Source: Desulfocicer sp963675955 (GTDB lineage: Bacteria; Desulfobacterota; Desulfobacteria; Desulfobacterales; Desulfobacteraceae). Taken from it: a stretch of DNA of 64,000 nt. Under the pieces are notes generated by a model. That model saw nothing but the letters and a program-made list of their open reading frames with translations. It had not been told where the DNA came from and ran no database searches. Shown here piece after piece: positions 60,813-64,000 of this stretch. Location of the stretch: assembly GCA_963675955.2 (NCBI GenBank), contig CAXXVR010000009.1, forward strand, positions 930,001 to 994,000, written 5' to 3'. The first letter of the stretch is position 1; each line of letters opens with the position of its first letter. The position numbers and the translations under genes are program-made.

Positions 60813-63800
60813 ATGAGTGTCAATATTAAAAAGATGCTTGATTTGAGCTAACCAAAACCTCTGACTCCTAAGTACATTTAACTTTAAAAAGAATTCAATA
60901 ATAATTTGAAAACTAACAAAGATAATAATCAATTTTAGTAAATGCTGCATAAATCGCTTAATAAAACTAAATCCAATCAATAGTCCACAAAAAATATGTT
61001 GTAGCTATCTTAAAATCATTTAAATGCAAAAAAAATTATTAATTAGCATTAATTAGGATTAAATAGCCTGACTCCTAAGTCAGTCACCCCAATTAAAAGA
61101 GTAACCACAGAACTTGATATTCACAAAAAGACTCTTGATTGACAGAGTTTATTTTTTAATTCAATTTAATATTTTTAGTGAAAAATAAATAAACAAGATT
61201 TTCAACTGAATCATCAATGGAGAAAAGGGTATCAAAGCCTTCAAAATCGCAAAACACAATTAAACCACTAGATTCAAGTCGTTATGCAATCAAAAAGGAA
61301 ATAACTTTATACAATAACAATTAATTTGCATCAAGCAATGCCACATAAAATTCCTCTACTAAAAATTTAATTTCTAATAATAAAACATCAGCTGCTACAG
61401 GATAACTAAAAAAAATATGTAAATCTTAAAATTGTTCAACAAGTTCTTTATTTCAATCGCCACAAACTTCAATGGATATGTAATAAATATTGTAATAAAT
61501 ACTCAAAAATAAAAAATTAACTCCTAAAATGGAAAGGCGAATTTCTAACAGAAGTAATAATAATCATAATACATCCAAAGTTGCGTCTCATTCGCCAATG
61601 TAATCAAATTGCTCAATAAATCATAACAATAATCATATAGAAAAACAGGTATAAAAAATTAAGAAAACTGATAAATAAAATGGCACAAAGATACAATTAA
61701 AAGATTTTTTAAATGAAACACAAGAAAATGATTTAAATTAGTTTAATTAACCGACAGCGTTGTAAAGTAAAACTTCAAAATCAAAGGACTTTGTCAATAT
61801 GGTTGAATAACGAGTACTTCGATAAAAATAAACTAATATCTTATAAAAAGTTGAATAAATTTAACGTCAATTCACAAAAAGAATCAGTAAATCGCCAATG
61901 CAAACAAAAAAAGTTTAATTTTATTAAATGTTCATTAGTTTTAGAATAGTTAAGCAGAATTAACAAGAAAAAGTACATAATTAAGTAAGATTAGTATGGG
62001 ATCAACGCATTTAAATCTTCGTAATCATTCTCCTATTACCAAGAAATCGAATGATTCTCAACAATAATCAATTAATTCAATGTACGAAACTTTTAATATT
62101 AAATAATTAAATTTTAAGTGACATTAATATTAACTTTTTATCTTTTGCAAAATCAAATAATATGAAAGCCTGTCTTTTAATCTTCTAGAATTATTAAAAT
62201 TAGGTAGTAAACCTAAATTTCTAAGATGAATGTAAATGAACGGCACTTCATTTCGCCTGTCTGAATATAAATTTTTAGTTAGCATCATTGCTGTTAACTA
62301 AAGGCGCAAGTATTGACCCTCAAACTAGTTCTAAGCTTACACCCTTAATGATAGCTGCATAAAAGTTTATAATTCAATAATTTGTTTAATTTGATTTGAA
62401 GAGGTAAAGAAGATTTAGTTGATTTATTAATAAAATTTGGAGCTGATATAAATGCTTTTGATATTTATTACAATACTCCTTTACACTTTGCTTCAATGAG
62501 TGGACATGGCAATATCATCGAAATTTTACTCTAACTACCAAATATAAATATTCGCAAAACTAATTTTAATAATAAGACTGCTTTAGAACTTGCTAATGAA
62601 CCCTAAGTAATTAAAGCCTTTTAACAATTTTTTATGAAACAAAACTGCGGTGGTGAAGCAAAATCGGAGTCAACTTAAAGTTCTGAATCATCGATGCAGA
62701 GTTTGCATGATCAAAAACAATAAATTTCCAAAATGGATTCTAATGAAATGCCAGTTTAAAACTCACCAAATTTTAAAAAACTTACTGAAAAAAAAATTGG
62801 GCCAGAGTCATTTAATGTTTTAGGAATGCTTGGAAAAGGAAGTTTTGGTGAAGTTTATTTGGTTTAAGAAATCACTTCTTAAATTTTTTTTGCAATGAAA
62901 GTCTTAAATAAATCCAGAATACTTAGTAACTTAATAATTCATTATTATTAATTGTTATAGAACATAATTTAATTGAGTATGCACTTACAGAACGAAATGT
63001 GTTAACTCTTACAAGCCATCCATTTATTGTAAAACTTAATTATTCATTCTAAACAGAAGACAAATTGTTTTTTATTCTTGATTTATGTCCTGGCGGGGAT
63101 TTAGGTGCTCATCTTTAAGCAAACAAAAAGTATTATTCTATATTGAATATTCAATTTTCTTCTAAGATTTTCTGAAGAACGTACACGAATCTACATAGCT
63201 GAAGTACTTCTTGCTCTGGAACATTTACATTTAAAAGATATAATCTATAGGGATCTTAAACCAGAAAATATAGTTCTTGATTAATACGGACATGCAATGC
63301 TAACTGACTTTGGCCTTTCAAAGCAAGGCGTAATGCTTCCAGATAATGGAGCTGGATCTTTTTGCGGGTAAAAAACAATTATTTTTCAAATTTATAGATC
63401 TGTTGCTTATTTGGCACCAGAAATGCTTAGGCGTTAAGGACATGGCAAAGCTGTTGATTGGTATTTATTAGGAGTCGTAATGTTTGAAATGCTGGTTGGC
63501 ATTCCGCCATTTTATGCAAATGATAGAGAGTAATTATTTTAGAATATCTAGTAAGCACCTTTAAAATTTCCTTCTTTTTTGTCAGCTGATTCGAAGTCCT
63601 TATTAAAATCTGTTTACAAATTTAATAATCTATTTAATATTATTGCTTAAGTTATTATAAAGAAATCCTTCTAAACGACTAGGATCTGGAAAAACGGATG
63701 CAGATGAAATTAAATCACATCCATTTTTTAATGGACTTAATTGGCAGGATGTTTTTGATAGGTTTAATATTGTGATTTATTGAAATAAAATAGAAAACTG

Positions 63801-63932
63801 CAACCGCCACTTCCTTCTTTAAAATTAAAAATTAATGTAAAATATGGCAAAAATGTATTTGATGTAACAGATTAATCTTATACTTAAAAAGTGGGAGGAT
63901 GGACATTTGCATAATAATGTAATGATAGTTGA
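60813..63932 (+). CDS. AGC-type protein kinase with disordered N-terminus and ankyrin repeats
   Basis: About 960 residues. The N-terminal 430 are polar and Ser/Asn/Lys-rich, with TP and SP sites (GLNSLTPKSVTPIKR). Ankyrin repeats follow: ASLLLTKGASIDPQTSSKLT, and LLIKFGADINAFDIYYNTPL with HFASMSGHGN. The kinase domain has FNVLGMLGKGSFGEVYLV, FAMKVLNKS, ERNVLTLTSHPFIVKLNYSF and LDLCPGGDLGAHL. It then shows YRDLKPENIVLD, TDFGLSKQG, SFCGSVAYLAPEML, KAVDWYLLGVVMFEMLVG and PSKRLGSG. Introns fall near 61145, 62119, 62936, 63128, 63369, 63610 and 63760. The AGC tail (KLQPPLPSLKLKINV) ends at TGA 63930-63932. Two in-frame TGA (61138 and 62120) could split the gene. I keep it whole because a 51-nt intron at 62119 joins N-terminal and ankyrin frames. 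Confidence 0.8.
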
Positions 63933-64000
63933 GTTGATATAATTAAATATTATAATTTGTATATATTTATCTATAATGTAAAATTTATTAATTTTTACTT
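63933..64000. other. AT-rich 3' flank at window edge
   Basis: Only AT-rich sequence after the kinase stop; no further start or motif is visible before the window ends. Confidence 0.4.

Noticed and set aside
1..64000. Heavily degraded or pseudogene-rich region because of frequent TAA, TAG and TGA
   Set aside because: Conserved families are intact end to end once TAA/TAG are Gln and TGA is Trp or stop.
1..64000. Tetrahymena/Paramecium-type code (TGA stop only)
   Set aside because: TGA sits at invariant Trp positions in the CDPK, DHHC and RNase H2A genes with no plausible intron around them.
1..64000. tRNA, rRNA, telomere repeat, CRISPR or transposon
   Set aside because: I looked for cloverleaf-like GC-richer blocks, C4A2-type or CCCTAA repeats, regular spaced repeats and transposase motifs and found none that hold up.

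Overview
The window looks like a somatic (macronuclear) chromosome piece from a ciliate with a karyorelict-type genetic code, such as Loxodes or Parduczia (NCBI table 27). The DNA is very AT-rich. Genes are packed with gaps mostly of 70-400 bp, and introns are short (about 16-58 nt, GT...AG). Conserved proteins only read through if TAA and TAG mean Gln. Several also need TGA to mean Trp at invariant positions: CPW of a DHHC enzyme, DNWSLG and HPWL of a CDPK, and two Trp positions of RNase H2A. Yet nearly every gene also ends at a TGA. A standard-code ORF finder therefore sees only fragments. Gene boundaries below come from reading with this code and choosing introns that restore conserved motifs.

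Layout, left to right. 1-2548 (-): adenylate kinase with three P-loops. 2899-3316 (+): HMG-box protein. 3515-4619 (+): carbonic-anhydrase-like membrane protein. 4929-5846 (+): RING-H2 protein. 5906-7454 (-): DHHC palmitoyltransferase. 8134-8909 (-): small membrane protein. 9119-10847 (-): protein with an ALMS-like C-terminus. 10985-16304 (-): CFAP65. 16686-17153 (+): small hypothetical. 17278-17676 (-): small lipidated protein. 17773-19497 (-): PTEN-like phosphatase. 19583-22416 (-): two uncharacterised proteins. 22983-23506 (-): mitochondrial inner-membrane protease. 23628-27070 (+): ZZ-ZZ-VIT-vWA protein. 27276-28669 (+): protein kinase. 28757-29403 (+) and 29531-33096 (-): three hypotheticals. 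33308-36235 (-): cGMP-dependent kinase. 36461-38240 (+): CDPK. 38299-49182 (-): three TMEM63/OSCA-like channel genes with a PP2A-B56 gene among them. 49399-54258: two cold-shock-domain genes (-) flanking DNAAF1 (+). 54845-57802 (+): PHD-zinc knuckle-PHD protein. 57979-58907 (+): RNase H2A. 58966-60691 (+): acidic Gln/Glu-rich protein. 60813-63932 (+): ankyrin-AGC kinase.

Two themes link the genes. One is cilia: CFAP65, DNAAF1 and a multi-domain adenylate kinase. The other is signalling at membranes: PKG, CDPK, two further kinases, a PP2A-B56 subunit, a PTEN-like phosphatase, a DHHC acyltransferase and three proteins with MG.C/MGC N-termini. PKG and CDPK start head to head 225 bp apart. The most striking structures are the dual-use TGA code and the TMEM63/OSCA array. 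In the array, two copies share near-identical blocks with no length change, separated by diverged blocks, a pattern expected of gene conversion.

I see no rRNA, tRNA, CRISPR array, telomeric repeat or recognisable transposon. Exact exon borders are inferred by eye.
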